DNA of 64,000 nucleotides from Pseudoalteromonas sp. Scap06 (GCF_013394165.1 NZ_CP041331.1:62001-126000), one strand, 5' to 3'. Positions 18,862 to 27,506 are shown, counted from the first letter of the stretch. Program-made: numbers and translations. The notes: a model not told the origin generated them from the sequence alone.

Positions 18862-19430
18862 CGTTTTATCCGTAATTAAGTTAACTTAGCTGTACTAAGT
18901 GGAAAATTTACGTATAAGAATTTAAGCAATCACGTGGCAAGTGCTAAGAAAACGGTTAAACAGCGACTAACTCAAGTAAAAAAAAAAAATAAGGTACAAA
19001 ATCATTACTTTTAACTAGAAATACAGTGATAAAAACATAAAAAACATCCATTTTAATGAGCTAAACTCATTAATTTTAACATACCATTAACTCATTATTT
19101 TTTATTGGATTTTAGTGAGAAATAAATATAAATCCAAAATTTAATTTCAAGCCATTGAAACTAAACAGCTTTAAATACCATTAAAAAAGATGATTCAAAA
19201 TAGGTTCATTGAAGAATACAGTGACTGAGCAGTTATGAAGTAGATAACAGTAAACATACTGTTCAAGCACTGAAAGCTAGATTCTACATTCATGATTAAA
19301 ACCGCACCTTACGTTTAAGAATAAAAGTTAATCACACATTTAACAGCACGGCATGCTGTAACGACAAACACCTTATTAAAACTTAATAAACAACCAAGGT
19401 GTTTAATTTTGCATTTCAAGGAGAATAATA
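18862..19430. other. Long divergent intergenic region, protease / curli
   Basis: About 570 bp of very AT-rich DNA without an ORF. It holds a 12-A run (18978-18989), a palindrome TAATGAG-CTAAA-CTCATTA near 19055-19073 and, at its right end, a nested inverted repeat before the curlin gene. The curlin ribosome binding site is AAGGAG. Long AT-rich upstream regions are typical of curli promoters that integrate many regulators, but I cannot place individual sites. Confidence 0.6.
19367..19403 (+). promoter_or_regulatory. Nested inverted repeat in the curlin leader
   Basis: Outer arms AACACCTT (19367-19374) and AAGGTGTT (19396-19403) enclose TTATTAA-AAC-TTAATAA. It ends 27 bp before the curlin start. 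If transcribed it would form an mRNA stem ahead of the ribosome binding site; as DNA it could be an operator for the CsgD-like regulator. Confidence 0.5.
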
Positions 19431-20939
19431 ATGAAATTGAATAAATCACTTTTAAGCTGTGCTATTGCAATTGCAATGGGCGCAAGCTTTACAGCAAACG
19501 CAACTACAGAATCAAAAGCGGGTTCAACTTCTGAGCTTGCATCTAAAGTATCTGTAAGTAGCATTGAAAATGCCGTAACAGTTAAACAATCATTTTCTGA
19601 TAATACAGCATTAGTATCTCAAGATGGGGATGGCAATACTGCACTAGCTACTGAAGTCGGTAACAATAACGATGTTAAAATAGCTCAATTACAAAATGGT
19701 AATTACGCCGAAGTTGAAACAACGGGTGATAACAACCAACAGACTTATGCGCAAGATGGTATCGCTAATGGTTTTATTACTCGTATTACGGGTGATCATA
19801 ACGGCGTTTATGTTTCTCAATTAGGCCAAGGATTATTCCAGAATAATGAAGCAATCAATATTATCACCGGTAGCGACAATAATATTGACGTAGAACAAGG
19901 TGATGGCGGCCATTGGTTTTACAACATGGACATGAGAGGTAACGGCAACGAAATTATTTCATCTCAGTCAGGTATGTGGCAAGAGTTTGAAATACTTAGC
20001 TTATCTGGTGATGAAAACATCATTGAAATTGAACAAACAGACACGTGGAATGAATTTAAAATAGAGTCATTACGTGGCAACGAAAATGAAATTGATGTTA
20101 GCCAAGATGGCTCACGCAACATTGTTACATTCACTGATATAGCTGGTGATGCAAACGAAATAGCTATTGAACAAAGCAGCGGTGATAACAATACGATTAC
20201 TTTTGCAGCCGTTACTGGCAATGATAATGAAATAAAACTAGACCAAGAAGGTTCAGATAATGCTATTGAATCTGGTCTTTTTGACGGTTCATTCAACGAA
20301 GTAACAGTTAATCAAGTTGGTGATGAGAACCTTGCAACAACTGAGCTAATGGGCGATAACAATGAGCTTACAGCAATGCAAGTTGGTAACACTAATGAAG
20401 TATACATGGGTGTAATTGGATCAAATAATGAATTTACAGTAACTCAAGTTAGTAATTCCAGCTCGGTTCATTTAGCTAATTTTAATGGTAATGGCAATGA
20501 TGTTGACCTTAGCCAATCAGGTGGTGATGAAAACGCAATTTTAGTGCAGTCTTCATACCCTGATGTCTCACTTACATCAAACGATAACGATATTGATGTT
20601 AATCAAGTCGGTAACCAAAACGAAGCCATTGTTACACTAGCGGGTGTTCTTGATAGTAATGCAAACCAAATTGATATCGCTCAAAATGGTGATATCAACG
20701 TTATTGACTTAATGGTAGAGGGCAGTAATCACTCTATTGATATTGCACAACAAGGTGAGGGAAACTGGGTAGGTGGAACGGGAGATTCAGCGCTTTTACT
20801 AGGTGGTGAAAACGTTTCATTCTCTGTTACTCAAACAGGTAATTACAATACTGTTGAAGGTAACGTAATTGGCTTTAACAGTACATTCTCTGTCACGCAA
20901 ATCGGTGATGGTAACACTGCAACAATTACACAAATGTAA
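19431..20939 (+). CDS. Very long curlin-repeat amyloid protein (CsgA/CsgB-like)
   Basis: Secreted functional amyloid subunit of curli fibres. A signal peptide ends around TANA (about residue 24). The rest is built from roughly 20-21 degenerate curlin repeats of about 23 residues, each with a strand of the form V-x-Q-x-G-x-x-N followed by a second strand ending G-x-x-N; examples are IDVSQDGSRN, VTVNQVGDEN, VTQTGNYN and the final VTQIGDGN. E. coli CsgA has five repeats in about 150 residues, so this chain is about four times longer. No separate csgB or csgC is seen nearby, so it may combine nucleator and fibre roles. AAGGAG precedes the ATG. csgE, csgF and csgG follow, which strongly supports the assignment. 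Confidence 0.9.
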   Translation: MKLNKSLLSCAIAIAMGASFTANATTESKAGSTSELASKVSVSSIENAVTVKQSFSDNTALVSQDGDGNTALATEVGNNNDVKIAQLQNGNYAEVETTGDNNQQTYAQDGIANGFITRITGDHNGVYVSQLGQGLFQNNEAINIITGSDNNIDVEQGDGGHWFYNMDMRGNGNEIISSQSGMWQEFEILSLSGDENIIEIEQTDTWNEFKIESLRGNENEIDVSQDGSRNIVTFTDIAGDANEIAIEQSSGDNNTITFAAVTGNDNEIKLDQEGSDNAIESGLFDGSFNEVTVNQVGDENLATTELMGDNNELTAMQVGNTNEVYMGVIGSNNEFTVTQVSNSSSVHLANFNGNGNDVDLSQSGGDENAILVQSSYPDVSLTSNDNDIDVNQVGNQNEAIVTLAGVLDSNANQIDIAQNGDINVIDLMVEGSNHSIDIAQQGEGNWVGGTGDSALLLGGENVSFSVTQTGNYNTVEGNVIGFNSTFSVTQIGDGNTATITQM

Positions 20940-20948
20940 TTGATGAGA

Positions 20949-20971
20949 AAGGGAGAGTAACCCTCTCCCTT
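20949..20971 (+). terminator. Attenuator-like hairpin between curlin and csgE
   Basis: Stem AAGGGAGAG / CTCTCCCTT with a 5-nt loop, lacking a long T-run. It sits 9 bp after the curlin stop and 8 bp before the csgE start. It could partly terminate or stabilise the upstream mRNA so that curlin exceeds the secretion factors. Confidence 0.6.
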
Positions 20972-20979
20972 ATTTAACT

Positions 20980-21372
20980 ATGAAAAATAATAAATATAAC
21001 TATTTTTTTATACTTTTAACTCTTTTTATTCCTTGTAGTAATGCCAGTGATGATTTAGAAATCGATGGATTACTTCTAAACAAAAGTATTAGCCGCTTTG
21101 GGTATCAATTTTATAGTGAATTTTCAAACTATTGGCGCGAATTCCCCTCAACAGCAGGCTTCAATGTAGAAATAAAAGAAACGGTTATACCCCGTGCTGG
21201 CACCAAATTAGTATTAATAATGAATAATAAGATAATTTATGCAACCCACTTGGGACGAAAGCTAGAGCCTTTGGACGAGCGGGTAGAGCAAGCAGTACAT
21301 TCTGTAATGGACGCAATGGCGCGATCGAATATGCAAACAGCGAGTCCTGACATGGCATTGAACGGATGGTAA
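20980..21372 (+). CDS. csgE: Curli assembly protein CsgE
   Basis: Periplasmic adaptor that caps the CsgG channel and guides curlin to it. The 130 residues start with a signal peptide (hydrophobic FFILLTLFIPCSNA, cleavage about residue 22) and continue with the CsgE pattern: LEIDGLLLNKSISRFGYQFYSEFSNYWRE, then a positively patterned KLVLIMNNKIIYATHLGR segment. Size is close to E. coli CsgE. There is no purine-rich Shine-Dalgarno before the ATG; the preceding bases are pyrimidine-rich and partly in a hairpin, so translation is probably weak. The gene lies between the curlin and csgF, with a 2-nt gap between its stop and the csgF start. Confidence 0.9.
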   Translation: MKNNKYNYFFILLTLFIPCSNASDDLEIDGLLLNKSISRFGYQFYSEFSNYWREFPSTAGFNVEIKETVIPRAGTKLVLIMNNKIIYATHLGRKLEPLDERVEQAVHSVMDAMARSNMQTASPDMALNGW

Positions 21373-21374
21373 CA

Positions 21375-21788
21375 ATGAAAAAAATAGTATTAACAATAAT
21401 AACGACTTTAAGCTTTTCAGTCTCCGCAACTGAAATTATTTACACCCCTATTAACCCGAGCTTTGGCGGCAACCCTCTCAATGCCAATATGCTGCTTAGT
21501 AAGGCACAAGCACAAAATAAGCATAAAGCGCCTGTGATCGAAAAAGGGTATGCAGAGCAATTTCAGGATTCATTAGAGCGAACATACTTAAATAGGATGG
21601 TGAGAGAAATCACCGACATGGCTTTTGGCGAAAATATTGAAGACAGTGTTTTTAACCAAGATTCAATATTTATGAGTGGTGATTATCAAATAGAAGTAAT
21701 CACCAGTACAACCGACACTATCACGGTTAGAATAACAAATATAATTGATGACTCGGTTGTGGTTATCGAAGTACCGAGGTTTGGATAA
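21375..21788 (+). CDS. csgF: Curli nucleation/assembly factor CsgF
   Basis: Small secreted factor that threads its N-terminus into CsgG and anchors fibre nucleation at the cell surface. After a signal peptide ending near VSA (about residue 19) comes INPSFGGNPLNANMLLSKAQAQNKHK, the highly recognisable CsgF N-terminal block that binds the CsgG pore. The C-terminal half is a strand-rich neck and head region. I use the ATG at 21375, 2 nt after the csgE stop, rather than an in-frame ATG at 21366 that lies inside csgE. The stop codon overlaps the csgG start as TAATG, so the two are translationally coupled. Confidence 0.93.
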   Translation: MKKIVLTIITTLSFSVSATEIIYTPINPSFGGNPLNANMLLSKAQAQNKHKAPVIEKGYAEQFQDSLERTYLNRMVREITDMAFGENIEDSVFNQDSIFMSGDYQIEVITSTTDTITVRITNIIDDSVVVIEVPRFG

Positions 21789-22561
21789 TGTATAAAGTAA
21801 TTATAATAACAATCGCTCTTTCTCTTAGTGGTTGCTCTACTATGGGTAATTTAATTCCCCCATCAAAACAAAGTGCGGTAACGTTAGAGCCAACAGATGT
21901 TTTTTCTGACTTAAAAAGCTTACCTAAACCTGCAGGTAGCATTCCAGTTTCGGTTTATTCATTTCGCGATCAAACCGGTCAATATAAACCACAAACTAAT
22001 GTTAGCTCGTTTTCAACGGCCGTCACTCAAGGTGCAAACTCTATTTTAGTGCAAGCATTACATGAGTCTGACTGGTTTACGCCGGTTGAACGTGAGGGTT
22101 TACAAAACATTTTGACTGAGCGAAAAATTATTAGAGCGGCACAAGCGACTAACCCTAATCAGAGCGAGCTTCCGCCATTAACCACCGCAAAAATTATTTT
22201 AGAAGGTGGCATAATTAGCTACGATACCAATGTAAAAACTGGCGGATTAGGAATGGAATACTTTGGGATTGGTGCCTCAGAGCTATATCGTGAAGATGCA
22301 ATTTCAATTTATTTGCGTGCAGTCGATGTAAGAACTGGCCAAGTACTATTATCAGTAGCCACCAGCAAAAAAGTATTGAGCCAAGAAATGCGAGCAGGCT
22401 TCTTTAGATATGTTAGTTACAAACGTTTAGCCGAAGCCGAAGCTGGATTTAGTGATAACGAACCTATGAGTATTTGTGTGACACAAGCCATAGAAAAAGC
22501 GCTTACTGATTTAATTACTAAAGGCATAGATCGAGGACTTTGGGCTAAAAAACAAGCTTAA
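21788..22561 (+). CDS. csgG: Curli secretion channel lipoprotein CsgG
   Basis: Outer-membrane nonameric channel for curlin export. A lipoprotein signal ends at LSLSGC, giving lipidated Cys16. The CsgG family blocks are present: FRDQTGQYKP, FSTAVTQGANSILVQAL, SDWFTPVEREGLQNILTERKIIRAAQ, ILEGGIISYDTN and the two amphipathic segments of the barrel. Length of 257 is normal. In the pore-constriction loop the Phe before STAV is kept, but the Tyr and Asn that E. coli uses (Tyr51, Asn55, numbering from memory) are not evident. It ends the curli operon and is followed by a terminator shared with the convergent CsgD-like gene. Confidence 0.95.
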   Translation: MYKVIIITIALSLSGCSTMGNLIPPSKQSAVTLEPTDVFSDLKSLPKPAGSIPVSVYSFRDQTGQYKPQTNVSSFSTAVTQGANSILVQALHESDWFTPVEREGLQNILTERKIIRAAQATNPNQSELPPLTTAKIILEGGIISYDTNVKTGGLGMEYFGIGASELYREDAISIYLRAVDVRTGQVLLSVATSKKVLSQEMRAGFFRYVSYKRLAEAEAGFSDNEPMSICVTQAIEKALTDLITKGIDRGLWAKKQA

Positions 22562-22566
22562 AAAAT

Positions 22567-22590
22567 AAAAGGCTATGCAAATAGCCTTTT
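22567..22590. terminator. Bidirectional intrinsic terminator
   Basis: AAAAGGCTAT-GCAA-ATAGCCTTTT between csgG and the convergent LuxR-type gene, with T-runs on both strands. Confidence 0.92.
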
Positions 22591-22593
22591 TAT

Positions 22594-23283
22594 TTAATTA
22601 TCTAATGGAAGTAATACCGAAATGTAGCGCTGTGCCCAATTTGCAAGCTCTATACGATTACGCGATTGAGTCTTTTTAAACGCACTATAAAGATGAGTTT
22701 TCACTGTGTGATCACTAATATTGAGTTTGTTCGCTATTTTATCGTTACTCGCACCCTGCGCTATTAATTGAATCACCGATTTTTCACGTTTGGTTAAGTT
22801 TTCGCAATCCGATTTACTAAGCACTATGTCGTCATGCAGTAAATTGTTAGATGAAGCTGCATTTAATATATCTTTGAATGCATCAGAAATCACTTTACGA
22901 GTAAACCATAGCTCGCCATCGGTTATTCTTACAAGCGCCTTAAAAATATCCTCTGCAGCATCTGAACTATAAAAAACACCATTGAAGTGATTTAATAATA
23001 AATTTTTCTCACACACAGCATTTGGCTCAACGTTAAATAAAATCACCTTATTTTGCTTAGCTAAACAGATTAATTCGGCAGGGATTAATGAGTGCCAATC
23101 CTTATCCGCACCATCAACGAGATAAAGTTCAAAGGTTTGACGTAACTCGACTTTAGGGAGTGAGTCATCCATTTTTATTTCATTAAAAAGCGCTTTTAAA
23201 GTGCTTATAATCGTTGTATAGCAAAATGAGTGAGAAGACGATTTAGGTGTTGTTTTAATAAAGGCAAATTTTTTACTTAACAT
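22594..23283 (-). CDS. CsgD/LuxR-family transcriptional regulator
   Basis: Probable activator of the neighbouring curli operon. The 229-residue protein ends in a LuxR-type helix-turn-helix (about residues 163-222): LTKREKSVIQLIAQGASNDK, IANKLNISDHTVKTHLYSAF and FKK. The segment resembles CsgD in REK, GASN, SxxTVKTHLY and FKK. The N-terminal half looks like a degenerate receiver domain; I do not see a full Asp phospho-acceptor pocket, as in CsgD and VpsT. I start it at the ATG at 23283 because AGGGA lies 8 nt upstream; the ATG at 23292 would overlap that signal. It is convergent to csgG, so it must act on the curlin promoter in trans. Confidence 0.82.
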   Translation of the reverse strand: MLSKKFAFIKTTPKSSSHSFCYTTIISTLKALFNEIKMDDSLPKVELRQTFELYLVDGADKDWHSLIPAELICLAKQNKVILFNVEPNAVCEKNLLLNHFNGVFYSSDAAEDIFKALVRITDGELWFTRKVISDAFKDILNAASSNNLLHDDIVLSKSDCENLTKREKSVIQLIAQGASNDKIANKLNISDHTVKTHLYSAFKKTQSRNRIELANWAQRYISVLLPLDN

Positions 23284-23394
23284 AATTACCATCCCTGAAA
23301 CAATTTCATTACATTACCTAAATCAACTACAAAACACAATGCTCTTTTGGTATAAGATTATCAGGGTGAATCCCTATAAAGCAGTTAAGGCAAA

Positions 23395-24897
23395 TTAACT
23401 TTCAGTGAGCATATAAAAGCGCAATGTTACACCGTTAGTCCAACCAAATCCTTGTTGTACTTGATATTCCCCCCCGCTGGCTTTTTTTTGCGGTGTGCAT
23501 ACGTTATATTTTTCGAGCAAGCATTTATTTTCAATAAAATCTTGTTCTACCATTGTTAGCCAGTTTTTCATTATGCGTGTAGCTAATTGCTCTATACCAT
23601 AATTACGCAAGCCTTTTACCGCAAACCATTGTAATGGAGCCCAGCCATTCGGGCTGTCCCATTGCTGTGGGGTATCAACAACAGTGGTTACAATGCCGCC
23701 TGCTTTTAAAAACTGCTCGCTCAATACGTTTGCAACCAGTTCAGCTTGCTGTTGCGAGGCCAAATTAACAAAAAGCGCGGTACTTGCCGCTGCACTTAAA
23801 ATAGCAGACGGCTTAGATAACTTATGATTATAATCAACAAAAAAACGCTTCTCATTACTCCAAAGATATTGATTAATAAGCGACTTTCTTTTTACAGCAT
23901 AGCTACTGTACGTTTGTGATTGTTGCTCATTGCCAAGCAATTTAAAATATTCACTAAGCTGATTTTCTAAATTGTACAGTAGGCAATTTAGATCTATAGG
24001 TACAATATCTGTCGTTTGAATTGAGTTTAGTAAGTTTGACTCGGCTAACCAGCGCGAGCTAAAATCCCAGCCAGACTCGCATGCGGCACGAATATTACGA
24101 TAAAACTCAGGTTTTTTATCATCACTAAACCCTGATGCAAGCGCTAAGTCTTCTCTTAATGACTCTGCGCGAGGAGCCGCCTCATCATCCCAATAGCGAT
24201 TTAATACCCCACCACATGGCATTGTTACCACGCGTTTTACACTTGTTTGCGCATCATCGAGTGTATCTGCTCCTTGCATCCAAAATGCGTGCTCTTTTCT
24301 TAAAGCTTCAACACACAATCTAAGCCAAGCTAAATTATGTGTTTTACTGTGAGTGTGCTGCCATAAAAGATCAACCATCAGCGCTAAAATAGGCGGTTGT
24401 GAACGCGATAAATAATAACTGCGGTTACCATTGGGAATACAGCCGTAATCATTAATTAAATCTATAAAATTCTGCAGCATGTCTTCTACTACATCACTTT
24501 TATCTGCATCAATTAAACCCAGCGCAGTAAAATAACTATCCCAATAATAAATTTCTTGAAAACGTCCACCAGGTACAATATAGCTGTGCTTTAAAGCGAG
24601 TAAAGAATTAGCTTTGGGTGTATCGGCTTCACGTCGAAGGCCGCTCCACAGTGAGTTTATGTAGCCTTTTACACTGGTGGTATTTGCAGCTGCTTTCATT
24701 GTTAATAAAGGCGTTGTTATAAAATGCGCATCAACAAAGTCTCTTAATTGAGTTTTATCAAGGGGTGCTATTTGCTCATACTGTATACAGGCACTTTGCC
24801 AATCAACACGCGCGGTTGCATCAGCAAACGTTTTACAGTCGCTAAATATGTGCTGTGTTTGTACATCTTTAAATAATTGGCTATTAAAAAAACTCAT
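23395..24897 (-). CDS. treF: Trehalase, GH37, cytoplasmic type
   Basis: Hydrolyses trehalose to two glucoses. Both family signatures are intact: PGGRFQEIYYWDSY at 109-122 and QWDSPNGWAP at 412-421. The catalytic acid is expected at Asp278 in SGWDFSSRW and the base at the Glu of LLEKYNV near the C-terminus, next to the glycine-rich SGGEYQVQQGFGWTNG lid. The N-terminus has no signal peptide, so the enzyme is cytoplasmic like TreF; 500 residues is the usual size. It is second in an operon, 15 bp after the MFS permease gene, and a LacI-type operator lies upstream of that operon. The order permease-trehalase implies import of intact trehalose. Confidence 0.93.
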   Translation of the reverse strand: MSFFNSQLFKDVQTQHIFSDCKTFADATARVDWQSACIQYEQIAPLDKTQLRDFVDAHFITTPLLTMKAAANTTSVKGYINSLWSGLRREADTPKANSLLALKHSYIVPGGRFQEIYYWDSYFTALGLIDADKSDVVEDMLQNFIDLINDYGCIPNGNRSYYLSRSQPPILALMVDLLWQHTHSKTHNLAWLRLCVEALRKEHAFWMQGADTLDDAQTSVKRVVTMPCGGVLNRYWDDEAAPRAESLREDLALASGFSDDKKPEFYRNIRAACESGWDFSSRWLAESNLLNSIQTTDIVPIDLNCLLYNLENQLSEYFKLLGNEQQSQTYSSYAVKRKSLINQYLWSNEKRFFVDYNHKLSKPSAILSAAASTALFVNLASQQQAELVANVLSEQFLKAGGIVTTVVDTPQQWDSPNGWAPLQWFAVKGLRNYGIEQLATRIMKNWLTMVEQDFIENKCLLEKYNVCTPQKKASGGEYQVQQGFGWTNGVTLRFYMLTES

Positions 24898-24912
24898 AAC
24901 TGTCCTAATCTA

Positions 24913-26151
24913 TTAACTATTGACTGCGTGTTGTGAAATGGCATGGGTGCGTTTTTTAAAAATAATCACGCTAATAAAAATTAAACTAATGGGCACAAGT
25001 GAAAGATAAAAAGCATGCTGGCCACTAAAGTGCTCAAATACATACCCGGTTATCACCGACCCTGTGGTGCCACCAAGTGCTGAAAACACAACGATTAACC
25101 CTGTCATTGCAGCATGTTGATGCTTTTGAAGCGCACTGAGCATGACTGAGTTGAGTACCGGATAAATGGGCGCCATAAAAAAGCCAATTAATGGCAAAAC
25201 AAACGCCGCCAGAGGCGCATCAAATAAACTGTTCACCTCGTTTTTAGGTAAGTTTTCCGTTAGTGGTAAGGTAATAATAATCAACGCAGCCATAGCAACT
25301 AAACAACAGCTAAGTACAACAAACCAATGAATATGCTTTAATACTTGGCCCGCCACTAAGCGCCCTAAAGCAAGAGCTGCGGCAAAAATACTCGCTAGTT
25401 GAATACTAATGGCTACTGGTAATTGCAAAACTTGATTATTAAATGTAGGCAACCAAGTCCCTACCCCTTGCTCGATTAACACATACAAAAATGCACTAAT
25501 AATAAAAATCAGCACTAACGGTTGATAGGTAAGTTTGAGCATAGCAATAAAGTCATTCCAACCAGAGTTGCTTTTTTGACCTTTAATAGCAGGTTTTATT
25601 GGTGCTATTACGACACTGATAATCACCAAAAGCGTAAGCGCTGCTAATAGGTAATAAACGTTCAACCAGGCATTGCTATCAACAGGGTCTATAAATGCGG
25701 TGAATACCCAATAGCCACTTAATACACCCACCATAAAAATGCCTTCTATCGTGTTTAGTAATGATGAGTGACTATTTGCACCCTCTGTCACTTGGCCAAT
25801 AATTGAATAAACCGACACCTTAACGACCGCAAAACCACAACCCACAGCAGCAAATAACACTTTAAACATGTAAAATTCACTTATTACAGCTGTAAAAAAA
25901 CACGCTATTGCGACAACTATCAGTGCTAGCAGCATTGCAAGCTTGTAGCCCAAACGCGGTATAAATGAAGCAACAACAAATGACATTATTGCAATTGATA
26001 AGTCTTTAAATCCCTCTAAAACCGACGCTTCTGTTTTGCTTACTCCTAGTGTGTTTATAGCCTGCAAAATAACAGTGCCTACGCTATTTAATAGTATTGC
26101 GAAAATAAAATAGCTTGCAGCAATTGCCAGTGTGATTTTTATTTTACTCAT
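24913..26151 (-). CDS. MFS sugar permease, probable trehalose importer
   Basis: Inner-membrane major facilitator protein of 412 residues with about 12 hydrophobic helices, starting ITLAIAASYFIFAILLNSVG and ending in a short basic tail. The pattern resembles the FucP/TsgA-like group, with the motif RLGYKLAML after helix 2 in the place of the classical loop 2-3 motif. It is the first gene of an operon with trehalase, which follows after 15 bp. The upstream gap contains a palindrome matching the one before the TonB receptor. Together with that receptor it would give a path across both membranes. Trehalose as substrate is inferred from these neighbours, not from the protein itself. Confidence 0.85.
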   Translation of the reverse strand: MSKIKITLAIAASYFIFAILLNSVGTVILQAINTLGVSKTEASVLEGFKDLSIAIMSFVVASFIPRLGYKLAMLLALIVVAIACFFTAVISEFYMFKVLFAAVGCGFAVVKVSVYSIIGQVTEGANSHSSLLNTIEGIFMVGVLSGYWVFTAFIDPVDSNAWLNVYYLLAALTLLVIISVVIAPIKPAIKGQKSNSGWNDFIAMLKLTYQPLVLIFIISAFLYVLIEQGVGTWLPTFNNQVLQLPVAISIQLASIFAAALALGRLVAGQVLKHIHWFVVLSCCLVAMAALIIITLPLTENLPKNEVNSLFDAPLAAFVLPLIGFFMAPIYPVLNSVMLSALQKHQHAAMTGLIVVFSALGGTTGSVITGYVFEHFSGQHAFYLSLVPISLIFISVIIFKKRTHAISQHAVNS

Positions 26152-26270
26152 TGCTTGCCTCGTTTAGAGCGACATACGCCATAACTTTTATAAAGCAAAT
26201 TACCCATAGCTGGTAAATTACCGTGTGTGTTAGTCAGTAAATCCAGAGTTTAGTGTAGAACAAATATCAT

Positions 26271-26284
26271 TGCAATCGTTTGCA
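26271..26284. promoter_or_regulatory. LacI-type operator upstream of permease-trehalase operon
   Basis: TGCAATCGTTTGCA differs at one base from the perfect palindrome found at 27493-27506. It lies 120 bp before the permease start, just after the end of the LacI-family gene. The central CG and 14-bp dyad are typical of LacI-family operators. Confidence 0.78.
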
Positions 26285-26320
26285 TTTTAAATTTAACAAT
26301 TAATATACATGCATACTAAG

Positions 26321-27328
26321 TTAACGTTTGCTTGACTGGCGAGTAATTAATTCTATATCAATAACTTGTGATTCGGCTTTTTCACCTGAAAACTGCTGTA
26401 TTAACTTTTTAACTAACAAAGTCGCAGCAAATTGGGTGTTTTGTTTAATCGTAGAAAGAGAGGGATGGCTAATATCAGCCATGGCAATGTCATCAAATCC
26501 AACCAGTGCCACATCGTTGGGAATACTTACATAGCGCTCTTTCAGCGCTTTCATCGCCCCCAGTGCAACCATGTCACTACAGGCCATTATCGCGTCAAAA
26601 TATAAACCTTTTTCACGTAATAACTGATTAATTGCTTGATACGCTGAGCGACTGGTAATATCAATGGATATAACATGCTGCTCAAGTTTATGAGTAGAAA
26701 GTGCAGCAGCGTAACCACGATGCCTTTCACTAATTTCACCATGCTCAGGATCGCCTAAAAATAAAATACTTTTAGCACCGTGTTCTATTAAATGAGCGGT
26801 CGCTTGCATTCCTCCTAAGTAGTTATCGCTGCCGACAATAGGATAATTGCTTTGTGTTTTTGGATCCCCCCATACAACTAAAGGAATACCCGCATCGGCA
26901 GCCGCTTCTATATTAGTTTGGCTTTTTCCTTGCCCCACAACAATAATACCGTCTGCTCGGCGGCCATTAATAAAGTAATTAGCCCAGTCATCTTGCGCCA
27001 TAATAGAGTTAGATAACAACAACTCTAAACCCTGCTGATTAAGCGCAAGGTTAATTTCGCTCACTACCTTGAGTAAAAATGGATCGCTAATTGACTGCTC
27101 GGTTTGCTCATCAAGATTAATAATGACGGCAACAACATTGGTTTTTTGCGTACGTAAACGGCTAGCTGCCGTGTTAAGGCTAAAATTATGTTTTTTTGCA
27201 AGCTGCTGAAGCTTGTCGCGGGTTTCTTGTTTTATAAGCGGGTTATTATTCAGCGCGCGCGAAACCGTTGAGGTAGACACCCCTGCAAGCTTTGCTAAAT
27301 CAGCTAATTTAATTTTTTTATTATTCAT
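26321..27328 (-). CDS. LacI-family repressor of the trehalose module
   Basis: Sugar-responsive repressor, 335 residues. The N-terminal helix-turn-helix (about 5-30) contains LADLAKLAGVSTSTVSRALN, followed by the hinge region with AASRLRTQKTN, which would insert in the minor groove at the central CG. The periplasmic-binding-protein-like effector domain shows VVAVIINL, DGIIVVGQG, VGSDNYLGG, FLGDPEHGEISERHRGY and VALVGFDDIAMA. It sits between the permease-trehalase operon on the same strand and the divergent TonB receptor. Two copies of a TGCAAACGTTTGCA-like site flank it. The inducer is probably trehalose or a derivative; that is inferred. Confidence 0.92.
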   Translation of the reverse strand: MNNKKIKLADLAKLAGVSTSTVSRALNNNPLIKQETRDKLQQLAKKHNFSLNTAASRLRTQKTNVVAVIINLDEQTEQSISDPFLLKVVSEINLALNQQGLELLLSNSIMAQDDWANYFINGRRADGIIVVGQGKSQTNIEAAADAGIPLVVWGDPKTQSNYPIVGSDNYLGGMQATAHLIEHGAKSILFLGDPEHGEISERHRGYAAALSTHKLEQHVISIDITSRSAYQAINQLLREKGLYFDAIMACSDMVALGAMKALKERYVSIPNDVALVGFDDIAMADISHPSLSTIKQNTQFAATLLVKKLIQQFSGEKAESQVIDIELITRQSSKR

Positions 27329-27492
27329 AAAACCCTAAACGCTCCACTTCGGCTGATGCTATATCTAACTTACTGACAATATAGCATTATTATTTTTTAC
27401 TGGCTTGCCCATTAACTTAAAAGTTACGCTCTTGTGTAATTACGCTCAATAAAACAACAGCCCATATTAATAAATAATTTACAAATAAATAT

Positions 27493-27506
27493 TGCAAACG
27501 TTTGCA
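27493..27506. promoter_or_regulatory. LacI-type operator upstream of the TonB receptor
   Basis: Perfect 14-bp palindrome TGCAAACGTTTGCA in the divergent LacI/receptor region, 102 bp before the receptor start and 165 bp before the LacI start. It could control both genes. Confidence 0.85.

Noticed and set aside
18978..18989. Run of 12 A residues as a terminator T-run for a minus-strand transcript
   Set aside because: No stem precedes it on the relevant strand and no gene ends there; treated as part of AT-rich promoter DNA.
19560..20936. Repetitive DNA that might be taken for a CRISPR or satellite array
   Set aside because: The period of about 69 bp is degenerate and in frame, and translates to curlin repeats; no constant repeats with unique spacers.
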